A DNA stretch of 64,000 nt from Parabacteroides johnsonii DSM 18315. Lineage in GTDB: Bacteria > Bacteroidota > Bacteroidia > Bacteroidales > Tannerellaceae. Within the stretch, counting starts at the first letter, position 1; the number at the start of each line of letters is the position of its first letter. Shown here one piece after another: positions 34,973 to 43,244 of this stretch. The notes under the pieces are model-generated. The model did not search any database. It was not told the DNA's origin and saw nothing but the letters and a program-made list of their open reading frames with translations. Made by a program: the position numbers and the translations under genes. The stretch spans positions 186,001-250,000 of the forward strand of contig NZ_CP102285.1 in assembly GCF_025151045.1 (NCBI RefSeq). Direction: 5' to 3'.

Positions 34973-37900
34973 ATGAAAATAAGGACTTTTATTGATAGAC
35001 CTATTTTGGCGGGTGTAATCTCCGTCCTCATTCTTATATTGGGTATTATCAGCCTTGTTCAGCTGCCGGTCGAACAGTTTCCCGAAATCGCACCGCCTAC
35101 GGTAAGCGTGCAGGCCAACTATACGGGTGCCAATGCCGAGACCGTGCAGAAGAGCGTTGTGGTGCCTCTGGAAGAAGCTCTCAACGGTGTGGAGAACATG
35201 ATGTACATGACCTCGTCAGCTACCAATGCCGGAATGGCGAATATCCGTATTTATTTCCGTCAGGGGACAGATCCGGATATGGCAACGGTAAACGTGCAGA
35301 ACCGTATTGCTTCCGCACAAGGGTTGCTCCCGGCCGAAGTTACCCGAAGCGGTATTACGGTGCGTAAACGCCAGACCAGTAATATCAAGGCTCTGGCCCT
35401 ATACAGCCCGGACAATTCGTTCGATGAGAAATTCCTGAACAATTATTTGAAAATTAACATCGAGCCCCGTCTGGCTCGTATAGCCGGTGTGGGTGAGGTG
35501 AATGTAATGGGATCGGACTATTCGTTACGCATCTGGCTTGATCCCGGCAAGATGGCACGTTACGGCCTTGTTCCGAGCGACATCACGGCAGTTCTTGACG
35601 AACAGAATCTGGAGGCTCCGACCGGTACTTTAGGTACTGAATCGGAAAACACTTTCCAATACGTGCTCAAATACCGTGGCCGTTATGAATTTGAACAGGA
35701 TTACGAGAATATGGTCATCAAGTCCCTTCCCGGTGGTGAGGAACTGAAGCTGAAGGATGTGGCCACTATCGAATTGGGATCGCGTACTTACACTTATATC
35801 GGTGAGGTGAACGGGCATCCGGGTTCCAACTGTATGATTGCCCAGACATCGGGTTCTAATGCCAATGAAATTATCGAGGAAATCGACAAGGTGGTGGAGG
35901 ATATTCGGGAAACCCTTCCCAAGGGTATGGAAATAGCTGACCTGATGAGTACGAAGGACTTTCTTGACGCGTCCATCAAAAATGTCATCAAGACTCTTAT
36001 CGAGGCTATAGTCCTTGTTATTCTGGTGGTATATGTATTCTTGCAGAGTTTCCGTTCCACATTTATACCTGCCGTTTCAATCATCGTTTCCCTGATCGGT
36101 ACTTTTGCTTTTCTGGCCGTGGCAGGTTTTAGTTTGAATATGCTGACCCTTTTCGCTTTAGTGCTGGTAATCGGTACGGTGGTGGACGATGCGATAGTCG
36201 TCGTCGAGGCGGTGCAGGCGAAATTCGATGAAGGGTATAAGTCCCCTTATCTTGCCACCATAGATGCCATGAGCAATATAACCTCCGCTTTGGTAACCAC
36301 TACTTTCGTCTTCATGGCGGTATTCATTCCCGTATCTTTCATGGGGGGTACGACCGGTACGTTCTATACCCAGTTCGGTCTTACGATGGCCGTGGCGGTA
36401 GGTATTTCCCTGCTTAATGCCATGACCCTTAGTCCGGCTCTTTGTGCGCTTATCATGACTCCGCACGCGGATACCGGCAGTGGAGAGAAGATGAGTTTCT
36501 CCTCGCGTTTCCACGTCGCTTTTGATACGGCTTTCCACCGTGTTGTGATGAAATATAAAGGCGGTGTGTTTTTCATGCTCAAACGTAAATGGCTGGCTGC
36601 CGTATTGCTGGTAATAGCCGGTACCGGACTCTTTTTCCTGATGAAAACGACCAAGACGGGACTTGTACCTCAAGAGGACATGGGCACGGTTTTCATAGAT
36701 GTACGTACTTCTCCCGGAAGCAACTTGGCGGAAACACAGTTTGTGATGGATGAGATCAACCGCCGTATCAAGGACATTCCGCAAATCCGCATGTTCTCCA
36801 AGATTACGGGTAACGCCATGATTAGCGGGCAGGGAGCGGCCAATGGTATGTTCATAGTCCGTCTTCAGGATTGGAGTGAACGGACAGAAAAAGGAGATGA
36901 CATCAATTCTGTAATATCTGAAATCTACCGCCGTACAGCCGACATCGCTTCGGCCGACATTATGGTCTTTGCTCCCCCTATGATTCCGGGATATGGTGTG
37001 AGCAGTGGTTTTGAAATCTATGTACAAGACCAAAAAGGAGGGAAAGTAGAAGATTTACTGTCCATAACCCGGCAGATGATCGACAAGCTGAATGCCCGTC
37101 CTGAAATTGCACGTGCCACAACTTCGTTTGATACCAAGTTCCCGCAATACCTTGTGGAGGTGGACGCTTCCCGTTGCAAGCGTAACGGCATTTCTCCATC
37201 CGATGTGCTTTCCGTGTTGTCCGGCTATATTGGCGGTAACTATGCTTCCAACATGAACCGATTCTCCAAGCTATATCGTGTGATGGTACAGGCTTCTCCC
37301 GAATATCGCTTGGATACAGAGGCTCTGAACAATATGTTTGTACGGAATGATGAAGGTGAGATGAGTCCCGTAGGACAATATCTGAAACTTACACGTGTAT
37401 ATGGAGCCGAGACACTTTCCCGTTTCAACCTTTTCTCGGCTATCAATGTCAACGGTATTCCGGCTGACGGTTACAGTACCGGGCAGGCTATCCAGGCAGT
37501 ACGTGAGGTGGCGGCGGAGACGCTGCCGGCCGGTTACGGCTATGAGTTTGGTGGCATGTCGCGTGAGGAGGCTTCAACGGGAAGTTCCACGACCGTTATC
37601 TTTATCATTTGTGTAGTGTTCATATACTTGATCCTGTGTGCCCTTTATGAGAGTCTCTTTGTTCCGATTGCGGTTATCCTTTCTGTTCCCTTTGGTCTTG
37701 CCGGAAGTTTCCTTTTTGCCAAGATGTTCGGTCTGGAAAATAACATTTATCTGCAAATCGGTTTGTTGATGTTGATAGGACTTTTGGCCAAGACGGCAAT
37801 CCTGCTTACGGAATATGCTTCGGAACGCCGTCGTCAGGGTATGAGCATTTCTCAGGCAGCGGTGTCTGCCGCCCAAGTTCGTCTGCGTCCGATTCTGATG

Positions 37901-38122
37901 ACCTCGCTGACAATGATTTTCGGTATGCTTCCGCTGATGTTCGCTTCGGGTGTGGGAGCCAATGGTAATATCTCTATCGGTGTGGGTACGGTCGGCGGTA
38001 TGTTGATCGGTACGGTTGCCCTGCTTTTTATTGTGCCGGTACTTTTTATCGTATTCCAATATTTGCAGGAACGTCTTATGCCTGAACGCCAGTTGCCGAA
38101 TTTGGAAGAAAAAGATCAATAA
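34973..38122 (+). CDS. RND multidrug efflux pump, HAE1/AcrB family
   Basis: 1,049 residues, normal length for the family. The N-terminal helix (IDRPILAGVISVLILILGII), the large porter loop starting QLPVEQFPEIAPPTVSVQA, the TM4 motif GTVVDDAIVVVEAV with the two proton-relay Asp residues, FMAVFIPVSFMGG, and the second half with LLAKTAILLTEYA and RLRPILMTSLTMIFGMLPL are all present. Exports amphiphilic drugs or bile-type compounds using the proton gradient. Substrate not predictable. Confidence 0.95.
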   Translation: MKIRTFIDRPILAGVISVLILILGIISLVQLPVEQFPEIAPPTVSVQANYTGANAETVQKSVVVPLEEALNGVENMMYMTSSATNAGMANIRIYFRQGTDPDMATVNVQNRIASAQGLLPAEVTRSGITVRKRQTSNIKALALYSPDNSFDEKFLNNYLKINIEPRLARIAGVGEVNVMGSDYSLRIWLDPGKMARYGLVPSDITAVLDEQNLEAPTGTLGTESENTFQYVLKYRGRYEFEQDYENMVIKSLPGGEELKLKDVATIELGSRTYTYIGEVNGHPGSNCMIAQTSGSNANEIIEEIDKVVEDIRETLPKGMEIADLMSTKDFLDASIKNVIKTLIEAIVLVILVVYVFLQSFRSTFIPAVSIIVSLIGTFAFLAVAGFSLNMLTLFALVLVIGTVVDDAIVVVEAVQAKFDEGYKSPYLATIDAMSNITSALVTTTFVFMAVFIPVSFMGGTTGTFYTQFGLTMAVAVGISLLNAMTLSPALCALIMTPHADTGSGEKMSFSSRFHVAFDTAFHRVVMKYKGGVFFMLKRKWLAAVLLVIAGTGLFFLMKTTKTGLVPQEDMGTVFIDVRTSPGSNLAETQFVMDEINRRIKDIPQIRMFSKITGNAMISGQGAANGMFIVRLQDWSERTEKGDDINSVISEIYRRTADIASADIMVFAPPMIPGYGVSSGFEIYVQDQKGGKVEDLLSITRQMIDKLNARPEIARATTSFDTKFPQYLVEVDASRCKRNGISPSDVLSVLSGYIGGNYASNMNRFSKLYRVMVQASPEYRLDTEALNNMFVRNDEGEMSPVGQYLKLTRVYGAETLSRFNLFSAINVNGIPADGYSTGQAIQAVREVAAETLPAGYGYEFGGMSREEASTGSSTTVIFIICVVFIYLILCALYESLFVPIAVILSVPFGLAGSFLFAKMFGLENNIYLQIGLLMLIGLLAKTAILLTEYASERRRQGMSISQAAVSAAQVRLRPILMTSLTMIFGMLPLMFASGVGANGNISIGVGTVGGMLIGTVALLFIVPVLFIVFQYLQERLMPERQLPNLEEKDQ

Positions 38123-38140
38123 ACAGAATATATTTGTACA

Positions 38141-39508
38141 ATGAAGAAAATAATTATCTATATATGCTTGTCGGTGGTATTGGGCGGATGCTCAATCTAC
38201 CGTCCCTACAAGCGGCCTGACGTGGCGGTCGTGGACAGCCTTTACCGCCGGCAGATTTCGCCTGCCGACAGTGCCGCTTCCATTGCCGACCTTTCGTGGA
38301 AAGAGTTGTTTACAGACCCACAATTACAGAAACTTATTGAGAGAGGTCTTCGCAATAATTCCGATCTGGGCATTGCCCGCCTGCGTGTCAAAGAGGCCGA
38401 GGCGCTTCTTAAATCGGCACGTCTTTCCTATTTACCGTCCGTCAACCTTAGTCCTCAAGGGACAATAAGTAAGGCGGAACATGGAAAGACAACCAAGACA
38501 TACGATCTGGCGGCTTCGGCGAGCTGGGAGATTGATATTTTTGGTAAGCTGACAAATGCCAAACGGGAAGCCCGTGCTGTTCTGGAACAGAGCGAAGCCT
38601 ATCGTCAGGCTGTACAAACCCAGTTGATAGCCACTATTGCCAACAATTATTACACCTTGCTGATGTTGGATGAACAGCTTAATATCAGCCGTCGTACAGC
38701 CGAGAACTGGAATGAAAATCTGCGTGTAATGAAAGCCCTTAAAAGGGCGGGACAGACTACCGATATGGCTGTGGCACAGACTGAAGCTGGTAAATTATCC
38801 GTAGATGCCTCACTGCTTTCGCTTGAACGGCAGATTACCGAGTTGGAAAACACCTTATCATCATTACTGGGATCTGCTTCGGGCGACATCACACGTTCGA
38901 CGCTTTCCGGCCAGTCTTTTCCCGACACGCTTTTAGTGGGGGTACCGTTACAACTTCTGCAACGCCGTCCGGATGTACGACAGAGCGAGGCTGCATTGGC
39001 GGCCGCGTTCTATGTAACAAACCGGGCCCGGTCTGCATTCTTCCCGTCAATTACGCTTTCGGGTTCTGCCGGATGGACGAATGCGGCGGGTGCCGCAATC
39101 ACCAATCCCGGTCAATGGCTGTTTTCTGCTGTCGGTTCGCTTATACAGCCACTTTTCAATCGGGGACAGAATATAGCTAATTTGAAAGTTGCCAAGGCAC
39201 AGCAGGAAGAGGCATTGCTGTCTTTCCGGCAAAGTCTGCTCGATGCCGGTACGGAGGTAAATAATGCCCTGGTGCAATGGCAGACGGCAAGGGGAAGACT
39301 GAAACTTGACGAGCAACAGGTTGTCGCCCTGACATCAGCTGTGCGTAGTGCGGAATTGTTGATGAAACATAGTTCGCAGAATTATCTTGAGGTATTAACA
39401 GCCCGCCAGACATTGTTGCAGGCTGAACTGGATGCAGCTTCGGATCGTTTCGACGAGATACAGGGAGTCATCAATCTCTACCGCTCACTGGGTGGTGGGA
39501 GTGAATAA
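38141..39508 (+). CDS. RND efflux outer-membrane channel, OprM/NodT lipoprotein
   Basis: 455 residues with a lipoprotein signal (lipobox LGGC after a short hydrophobic segment). Two structural repeats of the TolC/OprM type are visible: LQKLIERGLRNNSDLGIARLRV ... and LLQRRPDVRQSEAALAAAFYV. ASWEIDIFGK is a family signature. Completes a tripartite pump with the two upstream genes. A strong terminator follows at 39601. Confidence 0.93.
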   Translation: MKKIIIYICLSVVLGGCSIYRPYKRPDVAVVDSLYRRQISPADSAASIADLSWKELFTDPQLQKLIERGLRNNSDLGIARLRVKEAEALLKSARLSYLPSVNLSPQGTISKAEHGKTTKTYDLAASASWEIDIFGKLTNAKREARAVLEQSEAYRQAVQTQLIATIANNYYTLLMLDEQLNISRRTAENWNENLRVMKALKRAGQTTDMAVAQTEAGKLSVDASLLSLERQITELENTLSSLLGSASGDITRSTLSGQSFPDTLLVGVPLQLLQRRPDVRQSEAALAAAFYVTNRARSAFFPSITLSGSAGWTNAAGAAITNPGQWLFSAVGSLIQPLFNRGQNIANLKVAKAQQEEALLSFRQSLLDAGTEVNNALVQWQTARGRLKLDEQQVVALTSAVRSAELLMKHSSQNYLEVLTARQTLLQAELDAASDRFDEIQGVINLYRSLGGGSE

Positions 39509-39600
39509 TGGTTCATATCGAGGATTGTACTTTTCACGTGGATGGCAAATCGCTTTATGAAGGCTTTTTGACAGAACATCTCAAGTGGGAGATTGCAAAG

Positions 39601-39644
39601 AAATCCCAGAAGACCGGCAGATAGCAGTCTTCTGGGATTTTCTG
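39601..39644 (+). terminator. Terminator of the efflux operon
   Basis: AAATCCCAGAAGAC (39601-39614) and GTCTTCTGGGATTT (39627-39640) are a perfect 14-bp inverted repeat followed by a T-rich end. Bases 39645-39785 hold no gene. Confidence 0.8.
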
Positions 39645-39785
39645 TATGAATATAAATATGCTGGACGAGTGAGTATTAAATTTGAAAGGCGTTCACTTCG
39701 CAAAATCAGGTGGTGGAATCCGAAAAACCATCGGAGGCGCTCGGAATATGGGGATTCCAACCGAGGTATTTATCTAAAAATCCTC

Positions 39786-39793
39786 TATATTTG
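39786..39793 (+). promoter_or_regulatory. -7 box of the DUF3089 lipoprotein gene
   Basis: TATATTTG fits TAnnTTTG and lies 24 bp upstream of ATG 39817. Confidence 0.5.
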
Positions 39794-39816
39794 CAACATT
39801 AGACAGATATTTGGTT

Positions 39817-40836
39817 ATGAGGTATAAAGATAAGACAACAACATTGGGAATACGGATGGCGGTATGGCTGTCGGCGTTCCTTTTTGTGACGGGCTGCTCG
39901 TCAGGAAAACGGTATAACCTGACTGCCGAACCGAATTATTCGCTCGGCACGATGTGGTTCGATGCGCCAGTGGATACGTCGGCACAGGTCGATGTGTTCT
40001 ACATTGCCCCGACTTGTATTTGGGACTGGAAGGATCAGGATGGCAAGACCTACTACCACATGGACGTCGATAACCCGAAACAGCGAGGTCGGGTGGACGG
40101 TTCCATACGCTTGGCTCATGCCTTGTTCGGCAAATATTGCCGGTTCTATTCTCCTTACTATCGTCAGGTTACGATGCAGTCGTGGACGGTTGCGCCCGAA
40201 GAAACAGAACGCAGGTACGCAGTTGCCCACGAGGACGTGGTACGGGCATTCGATTACTACATGACGCATTGCAATGCCGGGCGTCCTTTCATTCTCGCCG
40301 GGCACAGCCAGGGAGCGAAAGCGGTCATCGAACTGCTGAAACACTCTCTTACGCCCCAGCAGCATGAAAATATGGTCGCCGCTTATGCATTCGGCTATAC
40401 CGTCAGCCGGCAGGAGTTGGAGAAATATCCATTATTCCGTCCTGCCCGCGACTCGCTGGATTGCGGGGTATTGATCTGCTACAACAGCGTTTCCTCGCCG
40501 GGGGCCGTTTCTCCGTTGTTTGGCGAGAATGCGGTCTGCATCAATCCGCTTAGCTGGCGCACGGACACGGCCTATGCCCCGACTGGGCGGCATATCGGTG
40601 CGGTATTCTTCGACGGCAAAGGTGGGATGGATACCCTGCGCCACCGCATCGGGGTACGGATTGACAAAAACACCCGTACTTTAATCGTGGACGGTTTGGA
40701 TGACGACGCCTATTACATTCCGAGTATCGGGGAGCTGTTTCCGAAAGGAAATTACCATGTTCAGGAGCTGAATCTCTATTTTCTGAATGTGCAGCAGAAC
40801 ATCGCACAGCGGATTGCGGCCTTCCGGAGCGAGTGA
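39817..40836 (+). CDS. DUF3089-type alpha/beta-hydrolase lipoprotein
   Basis: Start ATG 39817 (MRYKDKTTTLGIRMAVWLS). A hydrophobic segment ends in the lipobox VTGC, so the protein is probably a lipoprotein. FYIAPTCIWDW near the start, RPFILAGHSQGAKAVIELL (nucleophile elbow GHSQG, Ser about residue 165), and YHVQELNLYFLNVQQN at the end are typical of DUF3089 proteins. Likely an esterase or lipase-like enzyme; substrate unknown. Monocistronic, with its own promoter and terminator. Confidence 0.82.
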   Translation: MRYKDKTTTLGIRMAVWLSAFLFVTGCSSGKRYNLTAEPNYSLGTMWFDAPVDTSAQVDVFYIAPTCIWDWKDQDGKTYYHMDVDNPKQRGRVDGSIRLAHALFGKYCRFYSPYYRQVTMQSWTVAPEETERRYAVAHEDVVRAFDYYMTHCNAGRPFILAGHSQGAKAVIELLKHSLTPQQHENMVAAYAFGYTVSRQELEKYPLFRPARDSLDCGVLICYNSVSSPGAVSPLFGENAVCINPLSWRTDTAYAPTGRHIGAVFFDGKGGMDTLRHRIGVRIDKNTRTLIVDGLDDDAYYIPSIGELFPKGNYHVQELNLYFLNVQQNIAQRIAAFRSE

Positions 40837-40925
40837 AGCCGAAAAGGAGGAAAAGCAGACAAATAAAAACAATAGGAATATATAGACACTGTAATTTGTA
40901 GTTACCAATTATAGGTACATACGAC

Positions 40926-40967
40926 AACCGGACAGATACATCACACTGTATTTGTCCGGTTTTTTTG
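40926..40967 (+). terminator. Terminator after the DUF3089 gene
   Basis: AACCGGACAGATACA pairs with TGTATTTGTCCGGTT and is followed by a T run. It may also serve the convergent Nim-like gene. Confidence 0.8.
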
Positions 40968-41011
40968 CAGTTAGGAAACCTTCTGGTGTCATTGATTAAA
41001 GCCGACCCTCT

Positions 41012-41500
41012 TTACTTATTCTTTTCTCTGACCAGCTCGATAGACTCCTTACCCGTCATGTGTTCGATGTCGATCTTCACCATCAGCAAATGATTGAAAC
41101 TCTTGGTTATTTCATCTGACAAGCCCGCTTCGCCGTGAGAGTATTTGTCAGCCAGCAAATTCAGGGCGGCACGTTTTTCCGTTTCGTCCGTTAAAATGCC
41201 AGCTCTCCCGAAGACAATCACACTCCGGAAGTAGGTAGTAAACTCGGCAGGTTTGATATTGTCCTGTTCCACAACACAGAACGACACTTTCTCATTTCGC
41301 ATAATGGCGTCCACCTTGTGTCCTTTCATTGCACAGTGGAAGTAGATTTTGCCATCGGCATAGACATAACTGATAGGAACGGCATAAGGATAACCTTCGT
41401 CCCCGTGAAGAGCCAAAGTCCCGTTTGTCATTTTCTCAAGAATCGCTATGCTCTCCTCATGTGGTAACAACTGTCGTTTACGACGCATTTCTCTGAACAT
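41012..41500 (-). CDS. Nim-like flavoprotein (PNPOx superfamily)
   Basis: 162 residues. The opening MFREMRRKRQLLP, then GTLALHGDEGYPYAVPISYVY, FHCAMKGHKVDAI, and FTTYFRSVIVFGRA match the nitroimidazole-reductase (Nim) branch of the split-barrel FMN-binding family. Nim proteins of Bacteroides are linked with metronidazole resistance, but many relatives have other roles; resistance cannot be claimed from sequence. It is 17 bp downstream of the SMR gene and presumably co-transcribed. Confidence 0.8.
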   Translation of the reverse strand: MFREMRRKRQLLPHEESIAILEKMTNGTLALHGDEGYPYAVPISYVYADGKIYFHCAMKGHKVDAIMRNEKVSFCVVEQDNIKPAEFTTYFRSVIVFGRAGILTDETEKRAALNLLADKYSHGEAGLSDEITKSFNHLLMVKIDIEHMTGKESIELVREKNK

Positions 41501-41517
41501 ACTACTGAAATTTAACG

Positions 41518-41838
41518 TTAAACCATTTTTAAGCCGATAATGGAAGCTATCAGCGTTACAATAAAGAACAGGCGGAGGAACGAGACTGGTTCATGAAAGA
41601 ACACGATGCCAAGTACAACCGTACCCACCGCACCGATGCCTGTCCATACCGGATAGGCCGTACCTATGGGCAATGTCTGCACCGCCTTGGCCAACAGTAC
41701 CATACTCAATGTAAGACTTACAAGGAATCCGGCACCCCAAAGGTAGTATTCCATGCCGGTTACTTCTTTCATCTTCCCCAAACAAAAAGCAAAGCCGGAT
41801 TCAAAGAATCCGGCAACAATCAGAATAATCCAGTTCAT
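41518..41838 (-). CDS. Small multidrug resistance (SMR) transporter
   Basis: 106 residues, four transmembrane helices. The essential membrane Glu is in VAGFFESGFAF (residue 13), and SMVLLAKAVQTLPIGTAYPVWTGIGAVGTV is the signature of helices 2-3. Members exchange protons for quaternary ammonium compounds or guanidinium. Whether this is of the Gdx (guanidinium) or EmrE type is not decided. Pairs with the Nim-like gene. Confidence 0.9.
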   Translation of the reverse strand: MNWIILIVAGFFESGFAFCLGKMKEVTGMEYYLWGAGFLVSLTLSMVLLAKAVQTLPIGTAYPVWTGIGAVGTVVLGIVFFHEPVSFLRLFFIVTLIASIIGLKMV

Positions 41839-41881
41839 ACGGCTTTCTTAATTTATTTATGACAAAATGTAAAAGTAATTG

Positions 41882-41889
41882 CAAATTTA
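41882..41889 (-). promoter_or_regulatory. -7 box of the SMR/Nim-like operon
   Basis: Minus strand TAAATTTG matches TAnnTTTG, 44 bp before the SMR start codon. No guanidine-riboswitch-like structure was recognised. Confidence 0.5.
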
Positions 41890-41992
41890 CGGGTTTTTAT
41901 TCATATCGTATTTTGTCTGACCGAAAATTAGGTTCAACACAACGTTTTTTTATATACGCCCGCTTCGGCTTTCCTTACAGCAAGAGTGCCCT

Positions 41993-42295
41993 CTATGCTG
42001 TAGGTGCAGGCAGCGGGGATGGTGTTTCCGGGCCTTGATTCGGACGAATATCCGGTGGCGGTGGAGGAACATCTTTCTTGTGCGAACGAGGTGGTGGAGA
42101 TGTCTCCGGTCTGTGTCCCGGCCGGGGGCGTTCATGCGGTTTCGGCCCTTTCTTATGGTGAGGTTTCGGTCGTTCGTGCAGATGATGCGCCGGAGGAGGA
42201 GACGAATGATGAAGGCGGCGGGTAGCGCATGAAGTAACAAGCATCACTGACAAGACAGCGAGCAGGACTGATGACAATATTCGTTTCGCTTTCAT
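41993..42295 (-). CDS. Small Pro/His-rich lipoprotein
   Basis: Start ATG 42295 (MKAKRILSSVLLAVLSVML), then lipobox VTSC. The mature part is almost entirely His, Pro, Lys and Arg (HHSSPPPAHHLHERPKPHHK and onwards), suggesting metal binding or an unstructured surface tether. About 100 residues. No partner gene is adjacent. Confidence 0.65.
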   Translation of the reverse strand: MKAKRILSSVLLAVLSVMLVTSCATRRLHHSSPPPAHHLHERPKPHHKKGPKPHERPRPGHRPETSPPPRSHKKDVPPPPPDIRPNQGPETPSPLPAPTA

Positions 42296-42447
42296 TGTTT
42301 TACCATATTCAAAAGTGACACAAAAAAACATCTGATCCGGATGGAACACATACCGGTACGGGTGCTTCACGGAAAAATCCGTTTGACCGAATGCAAAATT
42401 ATGAAACTATGCGAATTAAGCAAGAAATAGCAGGGGTATTTTTGCTT

Positions 42448-43170
42448 TTTTATACGGTGCGACTGACGTTGCCGGAAGGATTGTCGAATATGGCGGCTGC
42501 CGCAAAATCTACGATAGCTTGAAAAGAGGGAGAAAGAGCGGTCATACTTTCTATGAAACGGAATGTATTCGCGGGACATGGAGCGTGCGAGAGCTGCACT
42601 TCCAGATTGTTTCCAATCTTCATGTTCGTATCGTTTTGTCGGAGGATAAAATGAAACCGATTATGCTTACGAATAGCAAGGTGGAACGAAACTCTCCGAT
42701 TCTTCAGATACGTGATCCCTATACGTTCGAGTTTCTCGGTCTCTAAGCCAAAGACGGTTCTTACGGAAAGCGACATTAAGGAAGCCTTGATTGTGCATTT
42801 GCAGGAGTTTTTGCTGGAATTAGGGAAAGGGTTCTGTTTCGAAACATGCCAGAAACGCATCATCATAGACGGATAGTTTTATTTTGCAGACCTCGTTTTC
42901 TACAATCTCCTGCTTCATTGTACTATTATCGTAGGTTTGAAAAAGTGTATAGGACAGTTGAACGCCTATGTCAATTATTATGCCGAGAATGAAATGCAGC
43001 CGGGTGACAATCCACCGGTAAAAATTTTGCTTTGTACGCGCAAAGGGAAGAAGATGGTGGAATACGCCCTTGGTAATATGGATAATCAGCTTTTTGTTCC
43101 GACATATTAGTTGCAGTTGCCAGACCGTCGGCAATTAGAACAGTTCTTGATGGATGAATGTCAGAATTAG
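42448..43170 (+). pseudogene. Decayed DUF1016 (YhcG-type) nuclease
   Basis: Pieces of the family occur in order in different frames: VAGRIVEYG, then TWSVRELHFQI, IRDPYTFEFLGL followed by a stop, ESDIKEALIVHLQEFLLELGKGFCF in a shifted frame, FADLVFYN, QLNAYVNYYAENEMQPGDNPP, KGKKMVEYALGNMDNQLFVPTY, and QLEQFLMDEC. The N-terminal helical domain is mostly deleted. At least two frameshifts and two stops make it non-functional. Its sequence is a different subfamily from the intact gene at 9171-10205. Confidence 0.85.
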
Positions 43171-43200
43171 CCATCGGAAGAGTGAAGTATTTCCGTAATA

Positions 43201-43238
43201 TAAAAACACCTGCAATAATTTCGTGGCTATTGCAGGTG
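43201..43238 (-). terminator. Terminator of the transfer operon
   Basis: CACCTGCAATA (43207-43217) and TATTGCAGGTG (43228-43238) are a perfect 11-bp inverted repeat; read on the minus strand it is followed by TTTTTATA, just beyond the coupling ATPase stop. Confidence 0.85.
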
Positions 43239-43244
43239 CTTGAT

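Noticed and set aside
39508-39624. 38-codon frame overlapping the efflux channel stop (TAATG)
   Set aside because: Its last third is the left arm of a perfect terminator stem, so it is more likely chance than a gene.
39585-39827. 80-codon plus-strand frame
   Set aside because: Begins inside the terminator and runs into the promoter of the lipoprotein gene; no features.
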